Assembly: GCA_024760905.1 (NCBI GenBank)
Contig: CM045731.1
Location: forward strand, 51,348,501-51,412,500
Reading direction: 5' to 3'
Length of the DNA stretch: 64,000 bases
Origin: Plotosus lineatus
Lineage: Eukaryota > Chordata > Actinopteri > Siluriformes > Plotosidae
Part shown: positions 35,815 to 47,190 of the stretch, in pieces
Numbering within the stretch: position 1 is the stretch's first letter
How the letters are laid out: every line of letters starts with the position of its first letter
Translations under genes and position numbers: made by a program
Notes under the pieces: generated by a model
The model's database searches: none
What the model saw: the letters and a program-made list of their open reading frames with translations, nothing else
What the model was told of the DNA's origin: nothing

Positions 35815-35955
35815 TCATACATTCACCTTTACTTCTGCACCAAAATGTTTTCCTTCCTGAATCATATCAAGCAGTTCTACTTTTTCATGCAGCGTCATTA
35901 CCTTTTTCTGGTGTTTCAACACCTTACCAGAAGCCTGAGAAGGTTTGGGTGGCAT
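35815..35955 (-). pseudogene. Tigger-type transposase N-terminus remnant (A)
   Basis: Opens with ATG (reverse of 35953-35955): basic MPPKPSQASGKVLKHQKK, then VMTLHEKVELLDMIQEGKHF, then a stop after 46 residues. A basic start followed by an [I/M]TxxEKxxLLDxxxxGK helix is the CENP-B-type helix-turn-helix that opens Tigger/pogo transposases. The DDE catalytic domain is absent. It faces away from remnant B, 147 bp apart. Confidence 0.72.
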
Positions 35956-36101
35956 GATGGAGCTTAACTGTAACTAAAAATGCGAATGAGGAAAAGGGGG
36001 CGTTACATCATCTCAACCAATCAGCAGGAGTGAGAACAGCCATTGTATTACATAATTGTATTGAATTACACTGTTTTGCCTATTTGTAACCCAAAGCAAA
36101 T

Positions 36102-36459
36102 ATGGCTGGTCAGAAGCGGAAGCCTACTAGTGATAGTGGTAATCAGAAAAAGCGGCAAGCCATCTCGTTTGAAACAAAGATGGCGATTATCAAGAAAATT
36201 GTTGCAGGTGAAAAACGTGAACATTGCACGTTTCTTCCAAATGGCTCCGTCGACCATCGGAACCATTTATAAGCAGAAATATTGCATCATAAAGTATGTT
36301 AAAGGTTCAGTGGTGATGCAGTCAATGGTGATAAGTAAGAAATATGGAAAGCTGATTGAAAAAATGGAGAAACTGCTAACCTAGAAAATCAGCACCAGCG
36401 GCGTATACCTTTGAGCCTTATGCTCATTCAAGAAAAGGTAACCACTGAGAAAGGTAAGT
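36102..36459 (+). pseudogene. Tigger-type transposase N-terminus remnant (B)
   Basis: From ATG at 36102: MAGQKRKPTSDSGNQKKRQA, then ISFETKMAIIKKIVAGEKR. A frame shift near 36225 leads to VNIARFFQMAPSTIGTIYK, then KKYGKLIEKMEKLLT and a stop. A third frame continues with ENQHQRRIPLSLMLIQEK. These are the helix-turn-helix and CENP-B-like linker of a pogo/Tigger transposase in three frames. The homologous stretch ends at a splice-donor-like AAAG|gtaagtga. Confidence 0.8.
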
Positions 36460-36659
36460 GACTTTGATTAAAATGTATTTATTTGAAATTATTCTGCTTG
36501 AAGTTATGTTTATAATAATTGATTTAGGGGTGTTTTATGAGATACGGTAATAGTATTTATCGATGTATAGCACAGTATGAACGGTCATACTTTACTGGAA
36601 CGTACAGTAACAACTTAGGTTTTTTTTCACCTTACGTTCAGCTGTTCAGAACGTAACTA

Positions 36660-36686
36660 AAATGTAAGTTGAGGAGCGTGTGTGTG

Positions 36687-36750
<64 letters not shown>

Positions 36751-36760
36751 AATATAATTT
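36660..36760. repeat. (TA)n/(TG)n microsatellite at a transposon end
   Basis: TA then TG units directly follow the end sequence gtaagttgaggagcgtg. Confidence 0.9.
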
Positions 36761-37148
36761 GTGGAAAAAATTCATAATAATGTTCTTCAATATAAAATTG
36801 TGAGGACTTTAAGTATCCTATTATCTACAGTGTAAAATATCAAAGGATCCTGTGAATACAGACAGTCCTCAATTTACGTTTAAGTTACGTTCCGAATGGC
36901 CAAATGTAAGGTGAAAAAAACATAAGTTGTTACTGTACGTTCCAGTAAAGTATGACCGTTCATACTGTACTATACATCCATAAATACTATTACCGTATCT
37001 CATAAAACACCCCTAAATCAATTCTTATAAACATAACATTGTAAAATAATATCAACATTAATTTCAAATAAATTAAATTCAAGCAAAATAATTTCAAATA
37101 AATAAATTTTAATCAAATTCACTTTGTTACTGTACATTCCAGTAACTA

Positions 37149-37451
37149 GGTAGGTCTGTTGGGTTTTTACACCTGAGCCGAGTGGCTCATCAGGCTGGTG
37201 CTTATCCCCGGTTTCTGTAGCATGAAGCGACCAGGAGTTCAACTACTCCTGGATGGGACACTAGTCCATTGCAGGTTACCTTCCCAGTATATTTTTACTG
37301 GTACCCATTTATACTGCTGGGTGAACAGAGGCACACTTGTGGTTGAGACCTTGCCCAGGGATCTTAGCACAGTGGGGGTCTCAGTGGGATTTGAACTCAC
37401 AACCTCCCGATCATGAGCCCAGCACTCTAATCACTACACCACTGGCCCCTA
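37149..37451 (-). mobile_element. SINE-C, full length, with perfect 15-bp target duplication
   Basis: Reverse orientation. The head at the right end reads on the minus strand with A-box-like tggtgtagtga and B-box-like gagttcaaatcc; the body includes the reverse of ctgctgggtgaacagaggca. The target duplication acattccagtaacta is exact (37134-37148 and 37452-37466). Confidence 0.9.
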
Positions 37452-37588
37452 ACATTCCAGTAACTAAAACACCGCTAAATCAATTATTATAAACAAACCA
37501 TTGTAAAATAATATCAACATTAATTTCAAATAAATTTAATTCAAGCAAAATAATTTCAAATAAATACATTTTAATCAAATTCACTTAC

Positions 37589-37699
37589 TTTTCGGAGTGG
37601 TGCTTGAAATGAGATAGTGGAAAAGGAGGAGGATTTTTTGTGACTTTTTCTGATTACCACTACAGTATCACTAGTAGGCTTACGCTTCTGATCAACCAT
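37589..37699 (-). pseudogene. Tigger transposase N-terminus remnant (C)
   Basis: MVDQKRKPTSDT matches remnant B after the ATG, then the frame shifts. It ends at the same gtaagtga boundary (37588-37583) as remnant B, followed by identical non-coding DNA. Confidence 0.72.
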
Positions 37700-37713
37700 A
37701 TTTTGTTAGGGTT

Positions 37714-38033
37714 CGTCTTCACTTCACTTATCCCTTAACATCCGAGGATGTCGTTGGGGTGCCTTCATGGCAAGACTTGGGCTGATTTGGCCTGGCGGAG
37801 CCCATCCCTCTCCAGGTTGTAGAAACACGCTGATGGCTTTACAGCCTACTCTTTACGAAAGTCAGCAATGGTTCTTTTACATGCCTCTCACAATAGACAG
37901 TGAGAGACATAGCCTGCCTTTGATAACCCAGTTAGCTGCACTGGAGGGACAGTAACAACCTTGTGGGGACTCGAACCCCCAACTTTAAGTTCAGCGATCC
38001 TGCGTCCTAACCACTAGACCACCACTTCCACTG
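37714..38033 (-). mobile_element. SINE-A with a third type of tail (T3)
   Basis: Head (reverse of ctaaccactagaccaccact), body (ctttgataacccagttagct) as in other SINE-A copies. At the usual junction (cagcgtgtttct) it switches to a different tail ending gggataagtgaagtgaag. The repeat gttagggtt flanks it on both sides (37705-37713, 38034-38042). Confidence 0.85.
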
Positions 38034-38355
38034 GTTAGGGTTACAAATATGCAAAACAATGTAAACACAAAGATCACAGAGACGACGTCTTAACACAAGG
38101 GTAACACGCAGTGAACTGGGAAGAAGCAATGCATGTTCGGTCTATCATTTGCAAACAATGAACGCAGCACCAAGTAAACAGTGGACGCAGCGTCATGCGT
38201 AAGTACTGCGTCATGCGTACTACATAAGAACGTCTCGCACTATGGAGAGTACGCTAAACTCAAAATTTGACTTATACATTTTTTTGTATTACAAAAAACG
38301 TAAAATCGAAAAAAAACATAAAGCAAATAAACGTAAAGCAAGGAGCGTCTGTATG

Positions 38356-38603
38356 TAGAAATCTTTGTGTGCAAGGAACAATACAGAAAATCAATATTAG
38401 ATACCCTTGATATGTAGGCCCTCAGGCTACACTGCATTAGAAACAATCATGATTTTGTCATGGATATTACTGCGTGGGCTCAGGAGCACTTCCAGAAATC
38501 ATTGTGTGGGAATAGATAGAAAATGGGTTTATGAGATTTGAAAATTTTCTTTTGATTTTATTTACATTTTGCACAGCACCCTTACTTTTTGAGAATCGGG
38601 GTT
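38356..38603 (+). mobile_element. ISRm11-type Tc/mariner element, 3' part
   Basis: Encodes a broken piece of the transposase N-terminal region (RLHCIRNNHDFVMDITAWAQ, then EHFQKS) and ends with gagaatcggggtt before TA. The end is the inverted match of the 5' end at 32432. Confidence 0.75.
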
Positions 38604-38737
38604 TAATCAAAAAACGATTAGCGACAGAATCAATGGCCCCAAACTAACCCCCTTCTCCATATTATAATATGGTGAGCAATAACATGAGTGAAAGAAAAAA
38701 CTCCATATTCTAAAGTGCACTTTTTATATATGTCTGT

Positions 38738-39085
38738 CTTCCTTTTGGCTTTTTCCCTTTTACTGGGGAGTCGCCACAGCGAATCATCTGATTCGCATGT
38801 TTGATTTGGCAGAGGTTTTTACGTCGGATGCCCTTTGTGTCACAACCCTTTTTTAGCCAGGGACAGAAACACGCTGAAGGCTTTGCAGCCTGCTCTTTAC
38901 GAATGTCAGCAATGGTTCTTTTACATGCCTCTCACCATAGACAGTGAGAGACATGGCCCGCCTTTGATAACCCAGTTAGCTGCAGTGGAGGGGGGCAGTG
39001 ACAATCTTGTGGAGAGTGGGACTTGAACCGCCAAACTTTGGATCAGCAATCCAGCGCCCTATACCACTAGACCACCACTGCCTGC
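38738..39085 (-). mobile_element. SINE-A with RTE-derived tail (T2)
   Basis: Reverse order: RTE 3' end (gtcgccacagcgaatcatct), RTE leader part (attcgcatgtttgatttggc), body (agcaatggttcttttacatg) and head (cactagaccaccactgcct). Complete in structure. Confidence 0.88.
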
Positions 39086-40310
39086 ACTTTTTATGTATAT
39101 TGTTATATATTGTTTATACATATTACCATTGTTCTCTCTCTCTCTCTCTCTTTTGTTTTTTGTTTGACTGACTGTTAGTGATAGCTCCATACTATTTGCT
39201 GTGTCTTCAGATGTTTTTGAATGCACAATATATACAGAAAGCGAACCAGAGAGGAGCGTAGTTTTCATTCCTGGCAGCCTGTGTGTGCCTCACAGGAGCC
39301 TTCTGGTCTGAGCAAGAGCTCCTGCTCACAATTTATAGGAAAATCAGTCGCTGCTCACTGTCTGTGTACTTTGTTCATTCCCGAGCTTTACAGCACTGCT
39401 CAGTGTAAAGTAAGCTTGGAGAGAGTTCTGTCAAAGACATTTATTAGCTGGGCCTCTGCTACCAGAGGGATTAATGGGGAAGTGGATAAAACAGTGTGAG
39501 GGAGAGTCAGAGAAAGATACAGATACAGAGACTGTGTAAGTTAAAGAAAGTGGGAAGTACTGTAAAATATAAAAAAGACCAGGATAAATAAAGATGAAGA
39601 GTAATCAAAATGTTTTAATTCTAGAAGAAATACTTAATCCATCAGAAGTTCCCCTCAACTTGTGCTTTTTTTGTCTGGTCCAGTGTAAAAGAGCAATAGA
39701 CATGGCAACCGTTTTGTTTGTAGCCGCCTGTATCAGTGAGGCTCAGGTAGCGTGGAGCTGTTTAGAGTAACGTGGTTCGCCGTGAAAAAAATCCAAAGCA
39801 TGTACAAAACATAACATACAGAAGCTCGGCGTCGCCCAGCGAAAGAGTCTCTCTGTCTGCTCCCATCCCTCCAGGTGGCCATGTTTGGAAGTGCTGACAA
39901 ATAGGAAATCTGGAGCAAGAGTTGGGGACTTGCAACTCCTTCCAGAATACCCGGCCCCCCTGTGATGAGAATAGTTGTTTGGTTTGCAAAAGCAGAAAAT
40001 CGAATCTGCCGCATATTTGGTCTGGTCGCGAGCGATGTTTAGATTTGGTCTGTGATCAAAAGGCTGTCGAAGCCGCAGCATATGGAAATAAACCACCTTT
40101 TATTTGCCTTCACATCAGTGGAAGGAATCTGGATTTCTCAGGTTAAACTCATACGTTTGGTCAGACAGAGAGGCTCATACTTTAGGAGAATAGTTAAGTT
40201 AGCCTGTATCGTAAAGGGTGTGTGCTGATGAAATGGTATCATAACTTCTTCGCTAAATCTAACTTCTTTTTATCACTAAACCCAGATGGATGAAACCATA
40301 TCACTTTCTG
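39086..40310. other. Unique DNA, possible conserved regulatory block
   Basis: A CT run lies near 39132-39151. Bases 39690-40140 are repeat-free, CpG-containing and not AT-rich, with overlapping frames on the minus strand (up to 117 codons) but no domain or splice context. Confidence 0.4.
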
Positions 40311-40520
40311 AAGCCTCCGCGCAAGAGGGTCTTGGTTTTAAGCCTTAGTCGGCTCGAGCATTTCGGTCCAAAGTTTGTATGTTCTCATCCTGCTTGCATG
40401 GGTTTTCTCTGGCTACTCCTGTTTCCGTCTACAGTCCAAAGACATGCACATCAGGTAAACTGCCTACTTTAATTTGCCCCAAGGTATGAATCTATGTGTG
40501 AATGGGTGTTTGTCCTAAGG
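40311..40520 (+). mobile_element. SINE-B, without T1
   Basis: Head degraded (caagagggtcttggttttaa); body clear (cagtccaaagacatgcacat). Confidence 0.75.
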
Positions 40521-41132
40521 AACAGGTTCAACAGTGGACTTGGAACCCACTCGGGTAAAACATACATTGCAGTAGAATCCATGAAGGTGGTTCAGTGCAC
40601 CCAGTGGTGCAAATATAGACAATATATAACAGTGTACATTGTTTGAATATACTAGTATACTTGTTCCAAACTAGAGATGTGAGCAGTATATCTCCAGAAC
40701 TTGCTCATCGAGTTACCACCTCCAGCCAAAACAAAGTTTTGTGAGGAAGGGTTGTAATAACTGTCATTGTCACCACGCACACATAAGGCTTTTCAAGAAA
40801 ACTTGGTGGGGAAACTGCAGGATGGCCTGAGTCACACAGATTTAATTTTCAAAAGGTAAGGTCAAAGCCAAGTCACAATTTTGTATATAGAGTTTTTATA
40901 ACTTTGAAAGGAGTGCCGATAGACATACCAGTATTATAGAACTTTACCAGAAAGCAGCATAAGAACTGTCAAATGAGACAATTACCTGCCACCTTGAGTG
41001 ACCTTGAAAGTGCAAGTCCTAAAAGGTTGGGGTTTTTTGTTTATTTTTTAGTTTTAGTTTTTTTTTTTGCTAAATTGGTTGCATACATGTTCTAAAGAAC
41101 ATAACATTTGACAAGCACATGGGTCATCAACT
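40521..41132. repeat. Unclassified repeat piece (family E) in unique DNA
   Basis: 40880-41020 shares ttataactttg, caaatgagacaattacct and ttgagtgaccttga with 43300-43400. The rest is unique. Confidence 0.5.
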
Positions 41133-41385
41133 GGGGATTTAGCTCAGTTGGTAGAGCGTCCACTTTATCTTCCGGAAGGTCAGACTTCGAATCCGGCCGC
41201 GTCATACCATAAGTTGTTAAAATTTGGTAGTTGTTGCTTCCTGCTTGGTGCTCAGCATCAAAGGATAGAACAACACAATAACTGGTGCCGCACAGTGGTG
41301 ACAGGTGCTCGGAGCACAAAAAAACACCAAAGAGCACTTTGAGCATAATATTCAGTATGGATAAAGCGCTATATAAATCTACTAC
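41133..41385 (+). mobile_element. tRNA-headed SINE, single copy
   Basis: 41133-41206 is strikingly tRNA-like: ggggattTAGCTCAGTTGG (a perfect A box), anticodon-arm region, and acttcgaatcc (B box with small changes), followed by a non-tRNA body ending ataaagcgctatataaat. The lack of a proper T arm and the attached body argue for a SINE and not a working tRNA gene. It is unlike the other four SINE families here. Confidence 0.75.
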
Positions 41386-43754
41386 AAACAAAAACAAACT
41401 TAAACCCCTGCCGATTTACAGCCTATTTGCTACATCATCAATGTTGCATCGAAGGGGTATCTTGCACTCTATAAGATGTTGGTGGTACCCTGAATGGTCC
41501 AAACAAATTTAGCAGATTCTGTTGTTCATTAGTCCTAAAGTGTATTATAAATGTATTATTTTAAATATTCAAATAATATATTCATGTCCAATTACATACC
41601 TATGCCCCTGACCAAAGAATTTATGCATTCACAAAGGGATCTTTCATAAACGTTGTCTCTCTTGGAAATAGTGGCAGTTGGAGGAGAGCTGCTCTTAGCA
41701 TTTGAGCAAGAGGTAATTGGGATCACTCAACTCATGTGATGCTGATAGTGGAGTGATGGGAAATTCCTGTCAGTGAGCTCTTGTCAGGGATTTCTCAAGC
41801 ACCTTGGCAGCCTCCATACTCTCCACACAGCAGGGAGGGGGGAAGACGACGAATGAGTCGCGGCATGCTCACATAGCTGTCATTAAAATAGAGTGTATGC
41901 ATGTTTTTTAAGAGAGCAGCATTACACAATTAAAAGTTAAAGCTGGCTGAATTGCTCACGTGTTAAACATGAATGCCATCTGAACATTTGACTCACCCAC
42001 TTGGGCCTGTGTTGGGATGTTGAGATTTGTGTTTGGTATGAACGATAGAAATATTTCACCCACGTGGATTCTACATGAGTCTCCTTACCTGTCATATGAC
42101 CTATTAAACAAGGTCAAAATCATGTTACTTGTTTTTTTCCCCAGTATGGTAAACTGCCATAGTTAAAAGTCAGTATTTATTAAGCATCACTTATTTTCCC
42201 CCTTGGTCCTCTGAGAATAATTATTTCTCCCCCAAATTATAGAGTGAGTTTAATACTCATAATAAATCAGGGTTCAGCATGTGTGCCAAAAGAAACAAGA
42301 TATTTTAGACAATAAAAAGTGAAATGACAAAATAATAGTGTTGGTCTTTCTTTTATGTCATATTATTGGCCTGTGTGCAGGAGGGTGATATGGGGTAAAC
42401 AGTTCAGTCTGAACAATAAGAATATTAAAGAAGGAATTCAAGGACATGTCCAAACCTATTAAGCAGGAAGAAGAATTATCATAATTATCATTTTATACTG
42501 TAATTGGGCTTCAGTCTTTACAGCTAGGATATTTAGAAGATTCTTATGATAAGGTTAAATCAGGCTAGAGGTACCAACCAACTAAGATATAACCAGGATA
42601 AGGAACATACGAAACTTAAGAAACTATACTATTATATTAATGTTTGGCTGGCTAAAACAGATTGCAATTGGTTCCATCTCTTCCTGGGACCCTGACAGAT
42701 AAGTGTTACAGATAATGGAGGGATGGAAGTGGAGAAGGTTACTGAAATACACCAATACAATGATATCATTCCTCTCCAACGTACTGAGCAGGAACACCAT
42801 TTCACGTCAGAGATAAATCCCTGTTATTCTAAGTTGTTGGCTTGAAGACTAGTGATGATAGAGTGGGATCTGACTTCTGAGCTCAAGGATGATCAGTCTT
42901 GAGGACAATATTGATATTTACAATATTTTAGAGAAAGCTTGGTTTAAGTTTGAAGTCAGGCTGTTTGAAACTGTAACTGTAGGGTGCACCAATGGAACAG
43001 TTGGCCATCTGCCAACATTGCAATATCATTAAGCATCAAACATTTAGACAAAGATAATTTTACACTTGTAAGTGTGCGAACATGAATATTATCTCCGGGT
43101 CAAGTATTGTAATCACTGATGTTTGTGACACCATCTGTGTTTTTTTTTTTTTTTGTTAGTTTGTCTGTGATTAAAATCCTCACCACACCTGTGTACACAT
43201 TTCTATCAAAATTGGGGGAACCACCCCCACTACCTCAGTCCCAGAGATTCTTTGATTTTGGAATGTCAAGGACAAAGTGGTAACAAAACCTTGGTGATAA
43301 AGCATTTATAACTTTGTAATGAGTGATGATACACATGCTGATATATAGATTTCAAAATGAGACAGTTACCTTTGGCCTTGAGTGACCTTGATGGGTGAAA
43401 ATCAAGGTCACAAGGATTTTGAGTGCTCATAACATTAAATGACTATGAAAGGTCAAACCCCCTAATTCGATCATGCTTTACATGTCATGTAAGGTAAATA
43501 CATGGGTAGTCAAAATCTAGTAACCAAACATAGCTGAAAGCTACATTATTCATGCTGCAAAGTGGAAGTAACTTTCAGTCTATGAATCCACCTTTAGTTT
43601 TTTGTGTAGTTTCATGGATTTGATTCCCTTCTTAATCATCGACATTTATATTTTTATAGACAACTGTGTCATATTTGTACCATAAAATGGTTGGACCCTG
43701 CCAAAATTAAATTGTGAAATATATATTATGTCCAAATATCATATGGATAAAGGT
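41386..43754. other. Mostly unique DNA, no gene recognised
   Basis: No splice-flanked coding segment seen. Family-E repeat pieces lie at 43290-43420. A T-run lies at 43140-43154. Confidence 0.5.
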
Positions 43755-45100
43755 TCTTGTTCTTTTCCTTTCGGCTGTTCCCTTCAGGGGTCGCTACAGC
43801 GAATCAACTGCCTCCATCTTATCCTATCCTCTGCATCTTCTTCTCTTACACCAACTACCTTCATGTACTCCTTCACTACATCCATGAATCGTCCCTTTGG
43901 TCTTCCTCTAGGTCTTCTGCCTGGTAGTTCCAACCACAACATCCTACTACCAATATACTCACTATCCCTCCTCTGTACATGTCCAAACCTTCTTAATCTA
44001 GCCTCACTAACTTTGTCTCCAAAGCATCTCACATGTGCTGTCCCTCTGATGTACTCATTCCTGATCCTATCCATCCTCATTACTCCCTAAGAGAACCTCA
44101 ACATTTTCATCTCTGCTACCTCCAGCTGTGCTTCCTGTCTTTTCCTCAGTGCCACTGTTTCTAAATCATACAACATCGCTGGCCTCAACACCGTCTTGTA
44201 CATCCTCTTCAATGCCCTCCTCACTTCACCCTTACTAATCTTTGCTACTTCCTGGTCCTCAATGGTCACCTCTACTCCTCTTTTTTTCTCTCTCATTTTC
44301 CTCATTCATCAGCTATTCAAAGTACTCTTTCCATCTTCTCAGCACACCTATGACATCAGTCAATACATTTCCCTCTCTGTTCTTAATCACTCTAACTTGC
44401 TGCATGTCCTTCCCATCTCTATTTTTCTGCTGTGCCAACCTGTATAAATAATTTTCTCCCTTCTTACTGTCCAACCTAGCATACAAGTCATCATACACCC
44501 TCTGTTTGGCCTTTGACACCGCTACCTTCACCTTATGCTGTGTCTCCCTGTACTCCTGTTTACTCTCGTCGGTCCTCTCTATGTCCCATTTCTTCTTAGC
44601 TAGCCTCTTCCTTTGTACACACTCCTGCACTTCCTCATTCCACCGGCAAGCCTCCTTGTCTACTTTCCTTCCAGATGACACACCAAGTACTCTCCTACCT
44701 GTCTCCCTGATCACATTAACTGTAGTTGTCCAGTCATTTGGAAGCACTTCCTGACACCCAAAGCCTGTTTCAATTCCTCATTGAAATCAACACGACACTC
44801 TTTCTTTTTCAGCTTCCACCACTTTGTCTTCTGCTCTGCCTTTGCCTTCTTCACCTTCCTCACCATCAGCATCATCCTGCACACCACCATCCTATGCTGT
44901 TTGCATTTCCATCCTTTTTGCAAAATCTATCAACATCTGTCTTTCTGTGTTCCTGTCCTGGATACCAAACCTGCCCATCACGTCCTCGTCCCCTCTGTTG
45001 CCTGCACCAACATGTCTATTGAAGTCTGCCCCAATGACCACTCTTTCACCTGTGGGGGTACTCCGCATCACTTCATCTAACTCACCCCATAATCTCTTTT
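43755..45100 (-). mobile_element. RTE LINE, reverse transcriptase core deleted
   Basis: Minus reading from 45100: endonuclease piece (RSTPTGERVVIGADFNRH, RNTERQMLIDFAKRMEM), then the linker (VDKEACRWNEEVQECVQRKR, KAKQRVYDDLYARLDSKKGE), then VAKISKGEVRRALKR. It then jumps to YKTVLRPAMLYDLETVALRK and the C-terminal region and 3' tail. The catalytic core is gone, at nearly the same right-hand point as in the copy at 27088. Confidence 0.87.
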
Positions 45101-45210
45101 TCTCTTCTATATGTGGACAAAGATGCATATGGTAGAATTTCAGGAGGCTGTATTTTCTACTGTTTCTTAGTGGAATGAAACAGAAATTGGAGTTTGTGTT
45201 AAGTTTAAAA

Positions 45211-45215
<5 letters not shown>

Positions 45216-45262
<47 letters not shown>
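45216..45262. repeat. (CA)n microsatellite
   Basis: About 23 CA units. Confidence 0.95.
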
Positions 45263-45263
<1 letters not shown>

Positions 45264-45324
45264 GCCCCACTGTCCACGGTTGTTACTGCTGTCCCCATTG
45301 TGGGGCCCCCGTCCCCTAATTTCT

Positions 45325-45443
45325 GTCTTGCGATGGCCCAGCAAGCTATCCAGGGTGTGCTCTGCCCTCGCCTGGAGTTAGCTGAGATGGGCGCCAGACT
45401 CCTCGGGACCATAATTAGAATTAAGAGGTTCAGAAAATGAATG
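45325..45443 (+). mobile_element. T1 tail of a SINE
   Basis: gcgatggcccagcaagctat to aagaggttcagaaaatgaat; preceding body unclear. Confidence 0.8.
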
Positions 45444-47190
45444 ATTATATTAGAGTGTATGGCTATCAGACTAAGATTTTTTTTTCATACCCTTATCCAT
45501 TTAATAAATGGCATTTCAAATATGTCTAACTTTCCCAAAATATGCCTCACTGCCGAAGACGGGAAATCCAGGCTGCCCTAAACCACATCCACAAAATGAA
45601 GTGAATATTTTCAAATATTTCACAATGTTCATATTTCAGTTACAGAAAATAACTAAAGTGGATGATGTTGTGCTTGGACACATATTTCATCCCCATGCTT
45701 ACGTTACTGCCTGGGGATATATGGTCTGGCAAAAATATATTTATTTTTATACAGCTCCCAAATTCAGAAAAGTATTGAATTCAATCAGAAGCAAAGTCTG
45801 GTAATTTGTCTGTATAACATGAAAACCTATCCAAAGCCTGTTTAATGATTATTCATAAGAAGATAATGTTTAAAGTTGTATTTAATTGTTTTCAGTATCA
45901 GTTAGGATGATGCCGTAATTGCAGTAGTCCCTTTACAGCTACAGGTCACATGCTTGGATACCACTCAGTAATGCCATATTGGACAGCAAACATTCTGCTC
46001 ACACACTAGGCTGGATAGGATTATGTAGTAAACAAAGCCTTAAGCATTAATTTCTTTTCTTAAATAACAATTCTCAAAAATGTGTATAGTTTTCCACAAA
46101 TGACAGTTTTGTGGAAAAAGAAAGAAAAAAAAAACAAGGAAATGACTATCATCCTTTTGGACAAAGTTTAAACTGCAGTGAATGCAACAATATCAGTAAC
46201 ACCCTGACATTCTAGCAGCCCATCGGTTCAACAACTCACTAATCTGACAGTCACAGTCCATTGGTCCGACAAGCCTAACCTTAACTCTAACCATAACCCA
46301 ACTGAACTGAGTAGGGTGTCTAACTGATTTAAGCAAGGTACCCATCCTATATGGGTAGGTCTATTGGACTAATGGACTGTCGGACCACGGAGTCATCCCC
46401 CATGACACCCGCTAAGAAACACAAGACATCCATTTCTTTCTTGAATTAACTATTGATGTTGTCAATAAATTTACCAAAAACGTGTCTGACTGTGAGAATA
46501 CAGCAAACACGTGTAATTATTTTGTCAAACAAGGATATAAACCACTAGCAGTATGTTTGTTGTCCACTATGGCGGTATCTCATCCCCGTAGCCAGGATTT
46601 GGCAAACAGGGCTGCTCCTCTAACAACGAAAAGCAGGGTTACCTAAGAGATACAGTCACGGTATGGGTCTCCTCCATGATATTTTTGCAAACACTCTAAA
46701 ATGAGTACATGGTGAAAATTTCAGGTATTCTAAAAGCATGTGTATTTCAACAGCAGGGATACAGAGATATTAGAATTCTTAGTAATTTAGTGACCACTGT
46801 AGGCCTCTGGGAAGAATCACGTCATAACATTGGTGTTAAATAAATAATTTTTAAATAATCAGGTATAGGCATACAGAAAAAAATTATTAAGGCAAATGTT
46901 TAACCAGTGTTCATTGTGACTAATTACATTAACATTCATACTGAATAATATTATACACAAAATTATACTGACAGTTAGTTATAAAATAAACTGCACAGTA
47001 GAACTAATAATCTATTGCAATGAAATGTATGTGTAGTTTTTTTATAAATTTATACAGTATATTGTATTCATGCACAGGCATGAATGATCATTATGGGCTT
47101 TAAATGTTCAAAACTACTCTAAGTGGCTATTTTTATCTGTGACATTGACACTCAAGTACAACACATACAGTCTCACACGGGTCTGTGTGC
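45444..47190. other. Unique DNA with a small inverted repeat
   Basis: 46240-46400 contains cagtccattggtcc and its inverted relative ggactaatggactg around a cctaaccttaactctaacc stretch. No exon is recognised. Confidence 0.45.

Larger units (their letters stand above)
36859..38351 (-). mobile_element. Tigger-like element (TgC-2), carrying two SINEs
   Basis: Ends cagacagtcctcaatttacg and the reverse of cgtaaagcaaggagcgtctg are similar inverted repeats, flanked by TA (36857-36858, 38352-38353). It contains a truncated transposase start (37589-37699), a SINE-C and a SINE-A/T3, plus a tandem duplication of about 120 bp (near 37010-37133 and 37467-37588). It lies tail to tail with the remnant-B copy on the left. 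Confidence 0.82.

Noticed and set aside
41133..41206. A working tRNA gene
   Set aside because: The T arm does not pair properly and the sequence continues into a SINE body; a SINE head explains it better.
44506..45135. Several plus-strand frames of 80-100 codons
   Set aside because: They are antisense shadows of the RTE LINE coding region.
46270..46315. Interstitial telomere repeat at cctaaccttaactctaacc
   Set aside because: The units are irregular and not TTAGGG; they are part of an inverted-repeat stretch.
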